Below are positions 35,315 through 47,600 of a stretch of DNA of 64,000 bases, one piece after another (the first letter of the stretch is position 1; the number at the start of each line of letters is the position of its first letter). The DNA lies in NCBI GenBank assembly GCA_025331565.1, contig JAFREQ010000003.1:13323001-13387000 (forward strand). The letters run 5' to 3'. This DNA comes from Holacanthus passer. Lineage: Eukaryota > Chordata > Actinopteri > Pomacanthidae. The notes beneath the pieces are model-generated. The model was not told the origin of the DNA. It saw only the letters and a program-made list of their open reading frames with translations, and did no database searches. The position numbers and the translations under genes are program-made.

Positions 35315-36720
35315 GCTGGTCTCAGTAAACAATTTTTGGCAGCGAAAAAGAGAGAGTGAAAATTTCCTGCAAAGGATGTCTGGTCTTTGAATATTTCTAA
35401 TCCAGAGAGTTGTCCGCGGAGTAACTGCAGAGATAATATGTCGAGGTAGAAGCTCAGGTGTGTTTGCTCTGGGAGATCTGAACCCACTCTGATGCCCCCC
35501 CCTTACCAGGTGCTCTGAGCTGGACGGACAGACCAAGAAAAACAATAACTAGCAGACACCTCTGCACTAAACAGAATCATCGTGGCCGAATACGAAACGC
35601 TACACACAGAAGGGACTTAATGAGAATCATCAGAACTTCTAGATTTTTCATTAAATCTCTTTTTTCTCATTCCAGCCGTCATCCTCGCTCCCTTCCTGCA
35701 CCCGGCTCCCTTCCTCTCTCTGCTTCACAGTTGTTAGGCAGGTGAAGGAAGCCATGTCGAACACTGAGGATTTGGTGGGGCTTTTGACTGATGCAAGAGC
35801 TTCAAGGGATTGAGCTGTTTGTGATGTTAAGTACCCAGAGCCCCAACTCCACTCCTCATTTAAAGTTCCTATACATGAAAGTTTTTTCTTTTTTGGAGCT
35901 CAGATCCACTCAAACCTCATTCCGCTGACTGAACTTTTATAATTAACTTGCGCTTAAGATAAAACACTTGTACAAATTTGGAGGAAACAGTGCGACGTCA
36001 AGGCAGAGGAGTCTTTGTAATGAACGTTCTCGATTATTGAGCACAAAAATATCCCGCAGTGTGCTCTGTAGATACAGTAACGCAACCATGCTGGTGACAC
36101 AAAAGGCCTCTTGACTGACAGCTCTTTCACCGGGCTGTGAGCGAAGCCGTGGAAATGACATGAGCATGTTGGTGTTAATTTGCAGGGAGGGAGAATCCCA
36201 CCGCTCAGCTCTAATTGTCCTTTGTGAGCCCCTGAGCCGCGGTACAATGCACGCTCAACTCCTCCTGTCACTCGTCTATCTCCGCCGAGCCTCCGACTGG
36301 AAGACAAATACAAACACACCGCTGAGCGCTGGCTGGCCTGTGACCAGTGTGCGTGGGTGTATACACACATATGTGAGAGGCAGTTCTGTAAATATTTGCA
36401 TTGCTGATATGGGGGAATGTGAGAAAGACAATGAGAGAAAGAGTAAGACTTGCATTCGTGCTTGTGGACGGTTGCGTGTGTTCTCTGTGACTGAAGGGGC
36501 ATTGTGAAGGTATTTAGATTTAACTCACGCTCAGAAGCAGGCACTTGTTCTCCTTGATGGCACCCAGGCAACCGAGAAAGCCCGTTACCATGACGATGGC
36601 GCCGATGGCGATGACCATGTTGGCGGCCGACAGCGAGGGGAAGGAGGGCGAGAAGGTGGCGAAGCTGCCCTGAGACACGGAGAGCCAGATGCCCACGCCG
36701 AGCAGCCCACAGCCACATAA
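21454..36720 (-). CDS. tspan9: tspan9, coding exons 2-7 (first coding exon off the window or not found)
   Basis: Six exons of 192, 75, 102, 132, 84 and 72 bases, all joined in phase 0 at GT..AG borders, encode 218 residues and a stop. With the usual 21-residue first exon the protein would be 239 aa, the length of human TSPAN9. TSPAN9 is a four-pass plasma-membrane tetraspanin that organises partner receptors in microdomains and is known from platelets. The visible part runs from the middle of TM1 (LCGCGLLGVGIWL) through TM2 (about residues 64-82), TM3 (about 84-107), a large loop with CCG (147-149), PDRCC (166-170), Cys177 and Cys190, to TM4 and the cytoplasmic tail. That gives six loop cysteines. 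Asn180 in NST is an N-glycosylation sequon at a conserved place. The tail ends HRTGKKYDA, which separates TSPAN9 from its close relative TSPAN4. The loop (VIAYTDWHEALKEK) differs more from mammals than the membrane parts, as is usual. Neighbour downstream on the same strand is tspan33-like. Confidence 0.93.
21617..21638. repeat. (TG)n microsatellite
   Basis: About 22 bases of alternating GT, lying 92 bases upstream of the last tspan9 exon on the gene's strand. Confidence 0.95.
22564..22598. repeat. (TG)n microsatellite, one interruption
   Basis: 35 bases of GT with a single CT interruption near 22571. Confidence 0.95.
24429..24512 (-). CDS. tspan9: tspan9 coding exon 6 (end of large loop, start of TM4)
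   Basis: 28 codons, GCFEKVEEWLDDNKHLLG then TIGMVILVVQ, with acceptor TCCTTTTCAG and donor GTAGGA. It contains the last loop cysteine and the first half of TM4. Confidence 0.95.
24513..25706 (-). other. tspan9 intron between coding exons 5 and 6
   Basis: 1.2-kb intron. It holds an A run (25078-25094) and a composite interspersed repeat with minisatellite (25385-25620). Confidence 0.75.
25385..25620. repeat. fish interspersed repeat containing a 21-22-base minisatellite
   Basis: The core at about 25446-25531 is four imperfect tandem units of the type GTTTTGTGTCTCTTTGTNNT (20-22 bases). Flanks on both sides (GATTATGAGACAGTGGGCAC, AATGAGCCCCTGGGCTCC) are, as I recall, regular companions of this minisatellite in other teleosts. 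That suggests one transposable unit, not a local expansion. Class unknown. Confidence 0.6.
25707..25838 (-). CDS. tspan9: tspan9 coding exon 5 (CCG and PDRCC part of the large loop)
   Basis: 44 codons, WKCCGVIAYTDW to NMFWNR, with acceptor ATTGACAG and donor GTGAGT. It holds five of the six loop cysteines and the glycosylation sequon NST. The acceptor has almost no pyrimidine tract but carries a UG repeat ten bases upstream. Confidence 0.95.
25849..25870. repeat. CA/TG tract at the acceptor of tspan9 exon 5
   Basis: Plus-strand (CA)n with one AA interruption; in the transcript it is a UG repeat ending ten bases before the exon 5 splice junction. It may bind TDP-43 or CELF-type factors and influence exon use (inference). 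Confidence 0.85.
25908..26135 (+). repeat. teleost interspersed repeat (TCAGAATCAGAATCAG type)
   Basis: Begins TCAGAATCAGAATCAGG, followed by CGCCAAGTAGG, ACAAGAAATTTG and later CATTTAAATGAAGTAGGAG, the order found in a very common percomorph repeat that I know by sequence but not by reliable family name. It fills much of the small intron between exons 4 and 5. Confidence 0.55.
26398..26499 (-). CDS. tspan9: tspan9 coding exon 4 (first part of the large loop)
   Basis: 34 codons from VSENAKQDLKDGL to NAWNIIQAE, with acceptor GTGTCCAG and donor GTAGGA. It encodes helices A and B of the large extracellular loop. Confidence 0.94.
26500..33772 (-). other. tspan9 intron between coding exons 3 and 4
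   Basis: 7.3-kb intron. It contains a 46-base alternating tract (26846-26891) and a block at about 32440-32700 of unique, moderately complex sequence that looks like candidate conserved non-coding DNA. Open frames, for example plus 30431-30829, show no domain. No RNA gene or transposon was recognised. Confidence 0.65.
26846..26891. repeat. 46-base strictly alternating pyrimidine-purine tract (Z-DNA candidate)
   Basis: CGCGCACGCGCACGC at the left, (CA)n in the middle and CGCGCGCGCACA at the right, with no break in the pyrimidine-purine alternation. CG-rich ends around a CA core are the best known Z-forming arrangement. Confidence 0.85.
33773..33847 (-). CDS. tspan9: tspan9 coding exon 3 (TM3)
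   Basis: 25 codons, FFIVLLIILLAELILLILFF then VYSDK, bordered by GACAG and GTAAGT. The polypyrimidine tract of its acceptor is a CT microsatellite (33853-33868). Confidence 0.95.
33853..33868. repeat. (AG)n microsatellite forming an acceptor polypyrimidine tract
   Basis: On the transcript strand it is (CU)8, immediately upstream of TGACAG of tspan9 exon 3. Confidence 0.9.
34134..34597. mobile_element. MITE with TTAA ends (piggyBac-like in style), interrupted by a SINE
   Basis: The left end reads TTAAAGGAATAGTTTGACAT; the right end read inversely is TTAAAGGAGTAGTTCAGCAT, 17 of 20 bases alike. Both termini coincide with TTAA, the target duplicated by piggyBac elements. The left body (TATGAAACTCCAGCCAGCAG, TTTAGCATTAAGACTGGAA) recurs at 3777 and 9370. 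Without the SINE the element would be about 270 bases. It has no coding capacity. The superfamily call rests only on the TTAA ends. Confidence 0.6.
34287..34477 (+). mobile_element. tRNA-derived SINE, V-SINE-like
   Basis: A tRNA-like head has an A box (TAGCTCAGGTGGCAGAG) and B box (GGTTTGATCCC). A body (GTGTCCTTGGGCAAGATACT) follows, then the conserved tail CGCTTTGGATAAAAGCGTC, TGCTAAATGA, and a short terminal repeat of ATTGTAG type. This tail is shared by V-type fish SINEs and L2-like partner LINEs. The copy is well preserved, so fairly young compared with its host MITE. Confidence 0.8.
35287..35313. repeat. poly-T run of 27
   Basis: Uninterrupted T on the plus strand in tspan9 intron 2; no retroposon body was recognised beside it. 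Confidence 0.95.
36529..36720 (-). CDS. tspan9: tspan9 coding exon 2 (TM1, small loop, TM2)
   Basis: 64 codons with acceptor TTTGCCTTGCAG and donor GTGAGT. It encodes the second half of TM1, the small loop with FATFSPSFPSLSAAN, TM2 and the inner turn GCLGAIKENKCLLLS. It is nearly identical to the human exon as I remember it. A long overlapping minus-strand open frame (35954-36778) in another reading frame is a shadow. Confidence 0.95.
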
Positions 36721-39700
36721 CTGCAAGGCAAAGATAAGACACATGACAAGGTGAGAAAACAAACAGCAGATGGGTCACTGTTCTGCTCTTAATGTCAGAG
36801 AGGATATAGTAATAGAGTAAGTTTAGCTCTAAATGAACACGGAGCCCAGCTCAAAAAGCCCCGTGCAACAGGCTCCATTTCCCTCTGGCTGCCCGGGGAA
36901 TTGCCCACGTAGTCATCCATCACCAAACACTGACAAGAGAGTTCACCCCAATTACAACTATAATAAGCCAATAACAGCTCTGCAAGAGATTAGAGCAAAA
37001 ATTGGACTTGGGCCGTGCTGGTTTTGCGAGTTTGAGCTGATCGCGTTAAATCCAGAACAAACACAGATGTAATTACTGCCATCCCCTAAAATGAGAACTT
37101 CCCAGCGTTTCTAAAAACTACCTGCAGTAGACTTGAAGTTCACCTAGAGGGAGCAATTCCCTAAATCCTCTGTGCCACCCTGCCAGGCCCCCGCTCATGT
37201 GTGTGAGATCTGCAATGTGAGTCCTTTAATGCAAGAAAACGTTTAAGGAAGGCTTTGATTGGTAAAGTGGAGTGTCCCACCTGCTTGGTCCATCTATCAG
37301 AGATATCAACCATGCAACATGCCCACCACTCGGTGAAATATAGGCCGGGAGGGAAGTCGTGACATTTTTGGCTTCACCTAATAGAATGAAATAGGCCTAC
37401 CCGAGGCAATCTCGCCATGAATAAAAAAAAAAATCCCAAATGAGGTAAAATATGGAAAGGCAGCGTGGTAAATCATCACACCGCCGCCCTTTCCACCCTT
37501 CCATTCACATCACTCCCCTCCTCCTTTCTCATCTTCACACTGCTGCTCCGCAACACTTTAATGCCTGTCAGCAATATGTACAACAAACCTGCTGCGCGTG
37601 CAAACAAATGCACACAGAGGCGCGCATTCATACACAACTACGCAGTATACACAACCAACATCAGGTAGCAATTATGGATAAATCAAATGTTTTCTTTGTC
37701 TCCTTCAGAATAAAATGATGAGTGCGCCACACGCAGCGCTAATTTTCAAGGTCTGACATGGCGAACTGACAAATAGCACATCTGATAATAAACCTGTAAA
37801 TGTGCTACAGCACTTTCACAGCAAACAAAACAGTGTGTGGCTTCAGTCTGACTGATGGCACCGGGGTGATGATCGGCTATGCTGCACCGCAGGCAAAACA
37901 AAGTGACTGAAAGCGCCAAGTCCGCCAAACTCTAAATGACTCACAGAGATGTCAGGTGATGATGTGGAAGAGAAACTTTTGGGGGGTTCAAATGCGAGCC
38001 TGATGAGGTGATGAGAGACGCCTCGGGTCTAATGAGTCCTATAGATACTTAAACGGAGTTGAAGCGAGCCCCTCTCACATGTCAGATGAGTTTAGTTTCC
38101 CTCTCATTAACCTGCGACCCTTGAGCAGTGAGGTCTAACTTGGTTAGGATGAGGGTGCTTCAGCGAGGATGAAGGATGCTCGTGCTCTCCTGAGGACTGA
38201 GAAATGACTCAATGGAATTAAACGTGGGGACGCAGAGAGAAAGAACACAGACTGCACGTAAATGACTCTGGACAGATAAAAGCCATGTTTGAGAGAGCTC
38301 AAACTCCAGCAGTGATCGACTGCCTGGAGTGTGATTTTGAGAAAGATTGGAGACGCTGCTCTAACAAACAAAGTCTGAGTGCAGCTGCTGTCAAGGTCGA
38401 AGGCGGGGGGTTGCTGCGAACAGAGCCCACCCAGCAGACTTTTTTAGTCACATATGGATGCCGGTAAAGTCACACCGGATTTTTTCTTTCTGTCTGAGTT
38501 AGACGGCCCCTGAGAGAGCGAGGTGCAGCGGCGCTCCAACGTCTTTCAATCATCCATCGTCTAAATAATTCAGAGACGAGGTATTTGCTGGGAGGCACCC
38601 GCTGGCCCTTTGTGCTTCCCTGATTAAAACAGGAGGCTCAAACGTCAATTGAAAACGCCGCTAAAGGTCATGTCCCTATGCAGAGCGGCTAATATACCAA
38701 ATCACAGCTGGCACTGTTCGGAAGGCCAGATTACACGGAGCGTGAGGAAGGGTTCGAGGCGGCGGGAGAGGAACGGTGAGTTTAAGAGGCCAGATAGATA
38801 GAGTGGATTTACAGCTGGCGAGGAGAGCACCGGGAGGTTTAAGAGCCCAGGTGGGGAGGGATACAGTGCCTTGACTTAATTGTGTTTAATGCCCAGTGAA
38901 GGGAGCTTGTCCAAGTGTGTCACTCTCTTAAGTGACTGTGAAACCGCCCAGCCCCCAGCTCAATCTGTCTGATCTGAGCCTACCAGGAGTCTAATCTCTG
39001 CCCGGCTCCTACTACCACCACCACTACTACTACTACAACTGCAATCTGTCGTCAGACCTCTGTGTCGCTGCCACAGGAAATACCTTTCAGTGTAAGCTCT
39101 GATCTCTTTAGTTATCTGACCTTGGTGTGTGCATCTGAGCTTGACCTCGAGCCTCTCCGCTGAGCTCCTTATCTACTTTTAATTGTTGGACGGTCTTGTT
39201 GTGATATCCCCATCTGCAAGGGGAAGGATCAAGGAATGTCCAAATGCTGGAGAGGCTTGTAAGCGGTCACAGAGAAGGCTCTTTGTTAAGATAAGATATT
39301 CCTTCATTAGTGCCACAACGGGGAAATTTGCAATATTATTATTACATTTTATTACACCAATTATTACATGGATCAAAAGGGTAGATGCTGCAGGGTTATG
39401 ATCAACGCTTGGGTTGGAGGAACAAATTGACCTTTTGCAATGTGCTCTAGGAATGTGGAAATAAAACAATGATAACAGTTTAAACAATAACGTTTCACCT
39501 CACTTATGGTCTAAAGGATGTGATATAGATGATCTGCTAGTCACAAAAGCACAACCACTAACCTTACCACTGCTCACACATGGTTATTTGTTGTTGGGGC
39601 TCCTATCTATGCAACTTAACCCAGCGTGATTCTCCACCAATTATCTGTGTAGATAGAAACACCCAGCATGCTCTGGGCTGTTACTCTGCTTTCACGATCC

Positions 39701-40689
39701 ATGTATGGAACTTTGCAAGACCCGGACACATCATTAAACAACTGGGGGAGACGTGTGACAGCTTGCCAGGTCCACTACTGTTTCAATTTTAACGAGCTTC
39801 AGTGAGGGACTGAATCTTTTAGCATTCCGTGTATTTCTGGTTTAGTTACTGGGAAACACTGTCAAAACAACTTGACAGTTTTGTCTGGTTGACGTTTGCA
39901 TGCGCGCCGTACATGCAGCAAAACAGACGCTTCCTTCCTGTTTATCACTGTGAAGGTTACTTTCATATTTGAGGCTGATAGGAACATATCTTTCTGCTGC
40001 GATAATGAAAAAAATCTTTGCAGTCTGCAGCACAAAACTCGCTGCTCTTACATCTGAATTGAGTTCAGAAAGTTAACAGCACTTCTGACAAGGAGGGGAG
40101 GGATGCCGGGCGCGTGGAGCTGCAGCTGATACTGGGTCGTTTTTTTCTTTTTTAAATCAATGAAAAAGAGTGAGAGTGGACCGGGAGAATACGTGACCTT
40201 TTCATATGTGCTGGGCAGTATTTCGAGAGTCCGGTGTCTAAATGTCATTTGCGGAAGAAGTGACACAGGGAACCCAGAGGAGAGGAGCAGAGCAGAGCAA
40301 CATTAACTTTCTGCTTGGAGGAAACTGGAGGACATGAGATGTGACTCTATCTCGCTGGATGAATGGGGCCTCACTGTTTGTGGCCCTGTAACAAGCTGAT
40401 GGTGAAAATAATTGCACTAACACCGTGTGAGGCAACTGTGAAGAGGAAGGAGAGGTGAAGGGGGTCAACCATGAGGTGTGTGAAAGAGAGATAGAAAGTA
40501 TTAAAGGCGGAGAGATTGGACACTCATGTGAGATGCGTGGAAGAGAAAGATGGAGCTTGGAGGGAGAGAAGAAGAAGAAAATAGAGGATGACCCTTCATC
40601 TGAGAGGCTGGATCGGAGGATTATGCGATGCAGTAACTGGCCACGCGACACAGGACCCCGTCTCAACCTCCCCGAGAGGAAGGGGGTCT

Positions 40690-40691
<2 letters not shown>

Positions 40692-40723
<32 letters not shown>
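40692..40723. repeat. (TG)n microsatellite, 32 bases
   Basis: Uninterrupted alternating GT, preceded by a G-rich stretch. Confidence 0.95.
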
Positions 40724-40725
<2 letters not shown>

Positions 40726-43700
40726 GTTGGAGGAGATTGACCTCTTCACACTCTGAGTGCTCAGAGAGGTCATGTCCTGTCGTAAAGAATGACAGCTTTT
40801 GTCAAATTACTGCTGTCCACCGTGGCAGATCTGCTATCACACAGCCTCATCCAGTGGATGAGTTTGCAAAGTTTGACTGATGTGTGTGTGAGTGTGTGTG
40901 TTGAAGCCTCTGACTTACAGCTGACAGTAAATAATTGGTCATTTACACAGAAATAATAACCTTCTACAGACATCTGCTGTGCCATATTGGAAACTAACCT
41001 TTTGTTTAAGTAATTAGAAAGCACTTCTACCATTACAGCAAAAGAAACCATGAAATTAGGGGGAAAATGCCAACCTGACTGCACTGCTTTATCACTTTAT
41101 GACCCCCTCTGCCCTTTACTGCAACTCCATCTTTCTTTTTATTGGCAAAAAAACTTTTTTTTTTCTCTCTCGCGGCAGACAGCAGCTCCTGCTTTAGCCG
41201 TCATTGATTTTGCAGTGAAAGGAAGACAGAGGATATTCACCTCGGATAAAAGAAGATTTTTCATTTCTCGCCATGAGATCCCTCAAGCCTGTGATTCATG
41301 TTACCATATAAGCGCTAAATGGCCTGCCACCAGCGAGAGGGAAACAGAATCACAGAACAACACATATAATAAAGCAACCATAAACATCAGACGGGAGTGA
41401 AAGAAAAAAGCCGAAAAGTAGAGACAGGCTATTTGTATTTTCTACCCAGCAAGTGGAAAAGGTCTTCTTTGAGGCATGCTGTGAAAGAAAAAGGAGTCAT
41501 TTTAAGAGGAGAGTCTCCAGAGAGTGTTTGTGTGTGCCTGTCAGAAAAGGTTATTTTTTTTTAAGATTTCTTCCAGATAAATAAATACTTTCACTGTATT
41601 TATCCTCCACGGTGGCAACGTGGAAGCAAACAAAACAAAAGCCCAGGTGACACAGAAAAACAACCTATTATTTCTCACATTACCACTCTTGATTTGTTCT
41701 TTGACTCACCTTGTCCTTCTGGACGAGCCTTAAGAACCCTCTTGTTCCGACTTCATTTAGCAGTTTGCTCAAAAAGAAACAAGATCATTTGAGCTGCTTC
41801 TCATGAAAGTTCAGCCTCGCTACGCAGCAGCTGATAAACTGTCTGACCAAACACAGAGCATTAAAAGCTATTCAGTGACACTATATGTGGCAACAGCGGC
41901 AAACATACTGTGACTTATTTGCTACTAACAGCTCTTTGTCGGATTCAGTACAAGTACAAACATTTCTATAACGAAAAAAACACCTTCAAATTTCTATGGA
42001 CGTTTTGGTTTTCAGGGCAGTATTCCTATTGTCTATTATTGAAATCTTGTTTTTCTTGACTGCCAAAAAAAAAAAATTATCTCGATGGATAAGACACCTG
42101 GGGCGAGTGAAGCTGCATCAAAAATACATTTATGAATAAAACCAGCCTCGTCAAGATAGACATTTCTCAGTGAAAGATGGGCTGTTAGAGACACAAATGG
42201 ATCCCTAACCCCTCCATTATGAGGCCTGTGTGTTTCGTTACATCCCTTTACACAATATTTATACCGACGATGGTAGACGAGCCAAGCTGTAGGCAACTAC
42301 GGCTTTCCAGTAAAACTCACCACCCCTCTCTCCCCAGGCTTCCTATGGGCATCGCGGTCATTCCCCAGAGGAACAGTGTACAGCCGATGTGAGTTGTATA
42401 ACAAGTAAATTATTCACAGGGTGTGAGATGGTGGCTGAGGGGGGGGGGGTAAAAGAAGCGCTTTCAGGCTCAGAATAAACATCGCATGAATTCAAAGGGC
42501 TGGGACAGATGCTGAGTGTGAGATTAAAAAGCTATGTCTGCCTGGTTAAAATTTCATTCACCCAGGGGAGCCCTGGTGGATTCACACAATGAGAGATTAG
42601 CGAGAAAATCACACTGACTGACGGACCGACCGATAACACAGCGCGCTGCTTTCTACCGGCACTTTAATTTGGGGACGATCGCGCTTATATGGGGTCAAAT
42701 ACATATTGTCTACACATCTCAGTTGACTTTCAGCATCGCGACGCAGACGAAAATAATTGTCTCTTCAATTCTGCGATGACATGTTTCCAGAGGTGGAAGA
42801 GTTCCCGAGCATTCATCACATGCTTAGTCAGGCATCTAGAGCGGTGCAGTTCTGTGACAGTTCTGGTTGGATGCCTTAAATGAGCACTTTGAAGAGAGAC
42901 CCCAGAATACCCTGGTTAGGGGGTCTTCAGTGATGCACCTATCAATGATGCAGGGCTTGCCATGCCTCCCCTCCTCTCTCTCTCTCTCTCTGTCTCCCAA
43001 GAAGAGCTGAAAGGCCTATTCACCGCAAAGTGACTCTAAATCAATCGTGCCAGGAAGGATTAAAGACAGACAGGCCTTTCTCTGCCTGTCCAGAGCGATC
43101 CCCGCTGTCTTTGCTGACACTTTCACACTCTTTCACACCTGACATCCGCCTCTAGCCTTAGAGGACACGACACTAAAAAGAAGAAAGCCTGGACAATGGC
43201 AGAAGGAACGCTATTAGACATCCCTGACCAATTCTGCTGTTAGATCTCGACCATCCCAACAAGACTCTTCAATCAGCCTAAGAACCCACCGACACTTCAA
43301 TTATGCATCGAGAACAAGTAGGAGAACACCAGGAAGGGGAAAGTCATCCCATGACAGGAGCCAGACAGCAAGGACGCCCTGCTTGCTTAAAGCCAGTCGG
43401 AGGATGGAGATGCACAAAGATACGTGGCCTGCGAGTGCAAAGCACAGAGCTAAAAACCAAAGCTCTGGTCCAAATACAGACAAACGGTGCCTTTACTTCT
43501 TCATGCTGGGGATCGAGGGTGGCTGCAGGCATGACAGCTGCCCCGTCTCACTGCTATCTCCTCCTCGTCAGCTCAGAAGCAATGCTTAGAAACCAAGTGT
43601 GATCAGTCCTTTAAAGGGATGAAGGACCATAAAAATCCCAGTGATGTTCTAATGAGGACAATGAGATATAAATACATAAACGGAGCTGATAACAGAGGGA

Positions 43701-44666
43701 GACGTTCCTCCACAAGGCGCTAATTAAATGTGAATATTGCCGCTTGCTGTTGACATCAAAGGTGCTTATGAAGATATCTTACAAGGCTTTTGAGTACAAT
43801 AAAAAGTCGATGCGTTAAGAAAATAAATATCTATTTATGTGAAGGCAGTGCCTTTTTATGAGTGCCTGTTTTCCTCGACATAAACTGTCTCGCCTGTAGA
43901 GGCACACAAACATTTGCCTCGTATAAATGCCAGCGCAGTCGTGCCGAAAATCCTCCGAGGCGGGCAGACGGTTGGACTGTCTCCCATTGAGTTTCACTAG
44001 TTGAAGGGCTTAATGAGTGTGCTGGCTCAGCAGAGGTAAAGCATGGCGGGGACTCGTGTATGAAGCAGGTTGGACACTTGACCAGTTCCCTGTGTAGTAC
44101 CTGGAGCAGAGGACCAGAGGGCTTCTGATGGCAGAGTGATGGGAAATCCCCACTGCTCTATATGGGAGCTATAGTGTGCTGTAAAAGAGAAAAGCTGGAG
44201 TATTACACTCAGCACTTTTCTCTGCTCCTTGTCACCTCTCACAGTATCAAAATGAAGCTCAATGTCACAGTGGAGGGTGCCGGCTATATGGACTCGAATG
44301 GGGGCATCTGCTACAGAGAGTTCCCCAACAGAGCTGTCCATATGCTTCACACACCCACATCTCTCCACTCGCATCCCCATTTCAGAAGCCCACAAACAAA
44401 ACAATAACGTTCACCAACAACTGCGGCATCATTTATATTAAGTACTTTGCTGGATGAACTGAGCTGACCTTGGCTGCCTGTGTTTGAGTTTGCCAGAAGA
44501 GCAAAACATGTCGTTACAAATGTATTTCAAGTGGCTGACAATTGTCTGCCTAAAATGACGTGAAAAGCAGCCTTGGGATTTCTCCCTGGAAATGAGCGGA
44601 GCACTCCGACATCAGAAGCACGCTGTTATTGTTTTATCTGCAGGGTCAGTCGGCCTGACCTTGTGC

Positions 44667-44688
44667 AAAAAAAAAAAAAAAAAAAAAA
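44667..44688. repeat. poly-A run of 22
   Basis: Uninterrupted A on the plus strand; no retroposon body was recognised upstream. Confidence 0.95.
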
Positions 44689-47600
44689 GGCAGGCTGCTG
44701 GGTTCACTGCGAGCTGTGAGAGGAGAAAGGTGATTCGCAGTGTGTGTGTGCATGCAGATGTGTGCGCAAAGGATGGCTTATTATCTCATTTCACTTGGAA
44801 AAAGTGTGGGTGAGTGGCCTTGCCGCGGGGCCGGTCTGGGTACTGCACAGCCCACCAAGATCTGACCTGCTGCTGCACTTGGAACACAACATCCATTAGA
44901 GGCACCAGCGAAAGCACATGGCCGAACATTTCACCACAATGTGATGAAGGCTTATCCACACTCCTAATGAACAGGAAGGATTTCATCTGCCAACGGGCGA
45001 GGTGGCTGGAACCCAAAACAAATATGAGGGGGTGAAGTGAAGCTGCGCAAAAACACGGCGTGACTATTCACTATTTGTGCCTTCAGATGGGTTGCAGAGG
45101 GGTGGAACAAATTTTTAACAAACGCATAAGAGTAAAATTGTGAACATCCAAGCACATGTTTATTCCTGGAGCAGCGGTACTGTGAATGGAAACACTCCTG
45201 TTATGCAACGCGAGGCATTATGCATCCCTGGAGGGACAGAGGGGAGATGAAGACGCAAAATATGCACATCAGCTTAAGTGAAAACCAGAGCACCAGGCGG
45301 ATGCCTATAGCGAGAAAAGAGGATATTCACATTGAAAGACATATAATCAATAGTCACTCTGCATGCCACGCCACAGGGTACATGACTTTTTCCTCACACT
45401 TACTGTATAAAGGACTTTTTTTTAATACCCTTTTCTCTTGATATAGTAAATTATTCACCACACTTTTAGAGACAGAACTAAGGGAAGATACAGTAGAGGG
45501 ATGGGTTTGCTCATGTTATTACACCCTTTCCTATGAGGTGATAAAGTATCCTGATGGTACAACTGAAGCTTTTATTATTGGTTCAGATTTTATCTCGCTT
45601 CTTTTCATGCAGCAGGAAACTGTTCTCTTTTTTTTACTTATTTCTACCAATGCATGTTGCAGCACATCCAATAATTCAGGGCATAATTCATACTGTATTA
45701 CAACCGAACGAGAAAAGCTTTGGGAATATTTGCAGACTGGCTGGAATAAAGGAATTCTGCAGAAGGCAGTGCCCCCCCAACCCTCTTTGAGTTTGCAGCG
45801 GCACAAATCCTAGAGAATTGACCCTATTCGGTGACAATGTGCCACGTATGACTTCATTTTGGAGGTAATAAACTTAGAGTGTGAGAGAACACTGAGTGAA
45901 AACAAGACCTTACATTAACCAATACAGAGAGCCACTCTGTATTCATGGATGTGCGGTGTGTCTGTGGGCACTGCTTGAATGTTGATGATGCTCCGTCTAC
46001 ATCTGCTCCTCATCCAGAGGGGAACAGGGGGGGAAGTGATTCTATTTCACCTTTGGCATGACAGCCACAGCACCTGAGTCTTGTCTAAGGGCCAAAAAGC
46101 TCTGCTCATCCATCATTATGAAAACCTGCTCTTGATTTATACAAGACAGAGAGGGGGAAAAAAAAGCTACTGACGCAAGATAAAACCTTGACAGCTACAG
46201 CATTTGCACAAATGACATTCTTGAAATACTTCAGCTTAGAGCACAATAAAAACTCTTTTTTCCCCCACTTCTAACTTTTAATGTGCCTCAAATTACATCC
46301 CATTGCCATATGGTGACGCCCCAGCCAGTGCCCCCTGTGGTTGCTGCAGGATTTATCTCCTTTTATACCTCTCTCTCAGAATTCCATCGCATCTTCTGGT
46401 TCATTCAAAAACAGCTCTGGTGGGATGACGGGATGAAAATCAGGAGGCATTGTGCGCATCTCTGGCTCGGTTGAGGACATGAAACTTTCATGGTGGGCTC
46501 CCTGAAGAAATGACCTTCAGTCAGCACTTGAGAGTAGTAAAATCTATCAGACAGTCTCCACTCAATACACACCGCTTGCTCCGCAACCGTGCCACAAGAT
46601 TTAAGGTCTGGGCACAACATGACAACCCCCCACTGACAAATACACACTGATAATAAATGCAGGTCTTTGCTTTGTGAGCGGTGTAAAGGTCAGATTTTAG
46701 TGGCACTTTGACGGCACGGAAAAGCTTCCTTGACTGGCTCTGCCCCCGTCCCTCTCCTCTCACATCCCCTAAACGCCTCATTGGAGGCGCCTTTGCAGTT
46801 GACATGCTAATTAGCGCAGAAGCGAAATGGACTGTGTAACTACTCTTTTCTGGTCAGCCATCCCCTGAATCCCCATCAGCTCCCCCCCATCTCGAGGGCA
46901 CTGGACCGCACAAAGAGACATATCACTAAATAATAGAAGGGAATCAATCCTTGTATTAATGTTGTGATATAACGGTAGCTGTATTATTCACTGTAGCCCA
47001 CCTCGGGCTGTAAGAGGAGACGAGGCGAGAGAGAAATCAGGGAGAGGGAGATTAAGTGAGGCTTCATTCAGGCTGTAATGTTGCATTGAGGATGCTGTAA
47101 TATGACTCCATCTGTGACCTCCAGTGGACCGTCATCACCTCCCACATCTCCACTCCCCACCCTGAGGAAATGCTGAGTCAGTACATAAAGGATATGCCGT
47201 TGTAAGCATCCCAAAAAAAAAAAAAAGATTAAACATTACTCCTCTTTAGGAACAACAGAGGATTGTTTTTGGGGTTGCAGGGAAACTAGCGTGGATGACA
47301 GAGTGAAAAGGAACATATGGATCAATGGTTGCTCAGAGAAACAGTAATGGAATAAATCAATACTCATTAGATCTGCATTAAAGTCTGTCAGAAGAAAGAA
47401 ACACTCTGTACTCCATGAACTTATCATAGTAACCCTTTCAACATCATATATCCTCAATGAGCGTGTGAAGGATCGGGAGGCCGTTTCATGCCGGAGAATC
47501 TGAGAACTGTCGGTCAGCTGGTGGAGAGCAGGGTGGGGTTTCAGTTGTTTCAGTTGCTGCTTTTAATGCAACCCCCCTTCAGTGCATTCAGCTATAGTAA

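Larger units (their letters stand above)
33848..36528 (-). other. tspan9 intron between coding exons 2 and 3
   Basis: 2.7-kb intron with a nested MITE/SINE pair (34134-34597) and a 27-base T run (35287-35313). Nothing else recognised. Confidence 0.75.

Noticed and set aside
35954..36778. 274-codon minus-strand open frame
   Set aside because: It overlaps tspan9 exon 2 in another frame and runs through both splice sites; the tetraspanin frame is the real one.
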